Assembly (NCBI RefSeq): GCF_016899425.1
Contig: NZ_CP045995.1
Location: 2,046,001 to 2,110,000 of the forward strand
Direction of reading: 5' to 3'
DNA: 64,000 nucleotides
Origin: Burkholderia sp. MS389
Lineage (GTDB): Bacteria > Pseudomonadota > Gammaproteobacteria > Burkholderiales > Burkholderiaceae
The translations under genes were made by a program, and so were the position numbers. The notes under the pieces are model-generated. The model did not search any database. It was not told where the DNA came from and was given only the letters and a program-made list of their open reading frames with translations. Below, piece by piece: positions 62,201 through 64,000 of the stretch (the first letter of the stretch is position 1; each line of letters begins with the position of its first letter).

Positions 62201-63319
62201 TCAATCCTTGCACTTATGCTGCGGCAGTACCCAAAGCATCCGTCCGACCGCTTCGGCCTGATTCCGCGAATGGGTCTTTTCATAGATCGCCCGCAATTGA
62301 GTACGCACCGTCGCTAGCGACACACCCGCGCTGGCCGCACACTCATCAGGCGTCTTGCCGTTGATCAGTGCCTCAGCCACCGCCGCTTCGGCGCTCGACA
62401 AACCGAACGACTGCCGCAACTGTTGTGCGACGACGAGCGGCGCCGCGCCGCGTCGCCTGACCGTGACCAGCAGCGTCGCATCGCCGAACGTCGCATGGAG
62501 CGCCTGTCCGGACAGCGCCGCGATGCTGAGAAAAACTTCATGCGCGGCCACCAGCGTGCCCGAAAGCGCAACGCTCTCGCTCTTGCGAGTCTTCGCGACA
62601 CGTGTCAACGCCGCCTTGAGTGCATCGTTCTGCGGCGCGCTCGTCGCGCTCAGGTAGCCGTTCTCGAGCTTGAGGCAGGTGGTGACGCGCAGCATCGACT
62701 CTGCCGCCCGGTTGACGAAGACGACATGCGCGTGCCTGTCCAGCGCAAAGACGGAGAGGCCCAGCTCCTCCATCAGTTCGGCGCCGAGCGTGGCGTCGCG
62801 ATGCAGCACGCGCGCGTCTCGCCACAGGTTGATCGAGCGTTGCAGATGCCCGGCCATACCGGTCAGCGTCGCGCGTTCCTCCGGCGAATACGGCGCGCGG
62901 CCATGCGCTCGCAGTAGCCCGAGCAGAATGTTGTCGCTGCCGGGGCGCGCGAAGCGAATCCCCATCAGGTAGCGAAATCCCGACGGAATCTGAAAGTCCT
63001 GGAAGAACTCGCTGCGTTCGACGTCGCGGTCGGTGAGGTGATCCTGACAGCAAACGAATTCGCCGAGCGGCGCGTTCTCGACGAAGCCGCGGCGTGGATC
63101 GAGCGCACCGTAATACTGGTCGTAGCGGGCGATGATCTCGTCGAATTCCGCGCGCGGCGAATAGATCGAGAATTGCGGGGCATTGCGCGCGGCGTCCCAA
63201 CTGAACATGTGAAAAACGTTTGCGCCGAGCGATTCGGATACCCGATGAAAAACTTCGAGAAAACCGTCCGGCTGCAGCGCGGCCTCATAGAGGTCCCCGA
63301 TGAGTTGGTCCCGTTGCAT
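62201..63319 (-). CDS. LuxR-family regulator with PAS-like sensor region
   Basis: The 372-residue protein has a long N-terminal sensory part, including a PAS-like segment (LGLSVFALDRHAHVVFVNRAAESML) and a C-terminal LuxR HTH (FGLSSAEAAVAEALINGKTPDECAASAGVSLATVRTQLRAIYEKT). It lacks an autoinducer-binding domain, so it probably senses something else. It lies upstream of the EctC-like operon on the same strand, with twin palindromes between, and likely regulates it. Confidence 0.87.
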   Translation of the reverse strand: MQRDQLIGDLYEAALQPDGFLEVFHRVSESLGANVFHMFSWDAARNAPQFSIYSPRAEFDEIIARYDQYYGALDPRRGFVENAPLGEFVCCQDHLTDRDVERSEFFQDFQIPSGFRYLMGIRFARPGSDNILLGLLRAHGRAPYSPEERATLTGMAGHLQRSINLWRDARVLHRDATLGAELMEELGLSVFALDRHAHVVFVNRAAESMLRVTTCLKLENGYLSATSAPQNDALKAALTRVAKTRKSESVALSGTLVAAHEVFLSIAALSGQALHATFGDATLLVTVRRRGAAPLVVAQQLRQSFGLSSAEAAVAEALINGKTPDECAASAGVSLATVRTQLRAIYEKTHSRNQAEAVGRMLWVLPQHKCKD

Positions 63320-63443
63320 GCTTCCCCCGTCGCTTCGCGATCTTCGTATGTGGTTTTTGTCTGACGATATTGCTTCGAATACCGAATTTTCAGGATTTTT
63401 TTCAGGCTAACACAGGTTGTTTGCGTTTCATGCGGTGTTATTT

Positions 63444-63484
63444 GCCGATTTTCATCCACGTGAATGATGATCGCGAAAATCGGC
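63444..63484. promoter_or_regulatory. Perfect 10-bp inverted repeat in the LuxR/lipoprotein intergenic region
   Basis: GCCGATTTTC (63444-63453) and GAAAATCGGC (63475-63484) are separated by 21 bases, 82 bases upstream of the lipoprotein start. It may be an operator for either divergent gene. Confidence 0.5.
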
Positions 63485-63565
63485 TTTGCGAGAATCCCTG
63501 CCGTCCAGCGTGCATGAGCGGTGCATATGACACGCATCAACCAGAAGGATGTCGGGGGAAACGCA

Positions 63566-64000
63566 ATGAAACTCACGCCTGTCGTATCCGGTATTGCAGC
63601 GCTCGTCCTGTCGGCTTGCGGTGGTAGCGACAGTTCTTCGCCACCGCCCGGGCAGCCGGCGGCTCAGACGGTCAGCGGCGTCGCGGCGGCCGGCGCTGCG
63701 ATGCAGGCCGCCACCGTGAAGCTGGTCGATGCGAGCGGCAAGACGGTCGACTGCCCGGCCGATGCGTCAACCGGCGCGTTTCATTGCGCGGTGACCGGCT
63801 TGACCGCGCCTTTTGCGTTGTCCGCATACGGCAACGTCGCCGATTCGCAGGCCACGCTGATCGCGCTCAGCGCCACGGCGGGCACGCAGACGATCAACAT
63901 CACGCCGATCACGAACGCGATCGCGGCCACGATCGTCGGCGGCGACCCGACGAAGCTGCTGGCCGACACTGGTTTGCTGCAAAGCAAGGTCACGGCCCAG
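63566..64000 (+). CDS. Lipoprotein, 3' end outside window
   Basis: The visible 145 residues begin MKLTPVVSGIAALVLSACGG: a signal peptide with lipobox LSAC, so Cys is lipidated. A Ser/Pro-rich linker (SDSSSPPPGQP) is followed by a beta-rich region (VSGVAAAGAAMQAATVKLVDASGKTVDC). GGGGGAA precedes the ATG. The gene runs past base 64000. Function unknown, possibly a surface-exposed lipoprotein of the LuxR-controlled neighbourhood. Confidence 0.78.
   Translation, partial: MKLTPVVSGIAALVLSACGGSDSSSPPPGQPAAQTVSGVAAAGAAMQAATVKLVDASGKTVDCPADASTGAFHCAVTGLTAPFALSAYGNVADSQATLIALSATAGTQTINITPITNAIAATIVGGDPTKLLADTGLLQSKVTAQ

Overview
The window is G+C-rich DNA from a Burkholderia-type betaproteobacterium, most likely of the B. 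cepacia complex. The evidence is the codon and base bias, a VgrG-linked Tle3/Tla3 type VI module, a TOMM cluster of the kind first catalogued in Burkholderia, and a dispersed pob/pca set with many AraC, LysR and LuxR regulators. No replication genes, rRNA, tRNA or CRISPR were seen. The accessory character suggests a secondary chromosome (inference).

Layout: 1-5.9 kb is a type VI secretion module (3' part of vgrG, lipase effector tle3, its adaptor tla3, PAAR tip). 5.9-14.9 kb is a four-transcript lipid or amide biosynthesis-like block: Rieske oxygenase, GH3 amidosynthetase, desaturase, COG3687-type metal-dependent hydrolase, alpha/beta hydrolase, two GNAT-like proteins and a PAP2-desaturase fusion. 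No known product is recognised for it. 15.5-23.7 kb is a TOMM (azoline-modified peptide) locus: FHA regulator, kinase/cyclase/ATPase giant, two nitrile-hydratase-type precursors and a fused cyclodehydratase. 23.8-31.5 kb is a catabolic group: porin, SDR, zinc alcohol dehydrogenase, MFS transporter, 2,4'-dihydroxyacetophenone dioxygenase-like cupin, AraC regulator and GMC oxidoreductase.

31.7-42.2 kb holds housekeeping and regulatory genes: AraC, a secreted protein, aldo/keto reductase, the argO/argP pair, an FNR-type regulator with a universal stress protein, serine O-acetyltransferase, and folE coupled to a pteridine-reductase-like SDR. 42.3-50.3 kb carries 4-hydroxybenzoate/protocatechuate catabolism (LysR regulator, pobA, pcaIJ, pcaBDC, pcaK). 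The ring-cleavage dioxygenase pcaGH and thiolase pcaF are absent here. 51.6-55.7 kb is an A+T-richer accessory patch with an ABC-ATPase/methyltransferase fusion, two uncertain small ORFs and an LD-carboxypeptidase, framed by 30-bp near-identical direct repeats.

55.7-63.3 kb is a compact specialised-metabolite-like operon: lone EctC-like cupin, MFS exporter, AMP ligase, methyltransferase, acyl-CoA-dehydrogenase-like flavoenzyme and RidA. A LuxR regulator sits upstream of it, with two copies of a 17-bp palindrome between. The window ends inside a lipoprotein gene. The best candidates for undescribed systems are the GH3/Rieske/desaturase block, the EctC/AMP-ligase operon and the ATPase-methyltransferase fusion.
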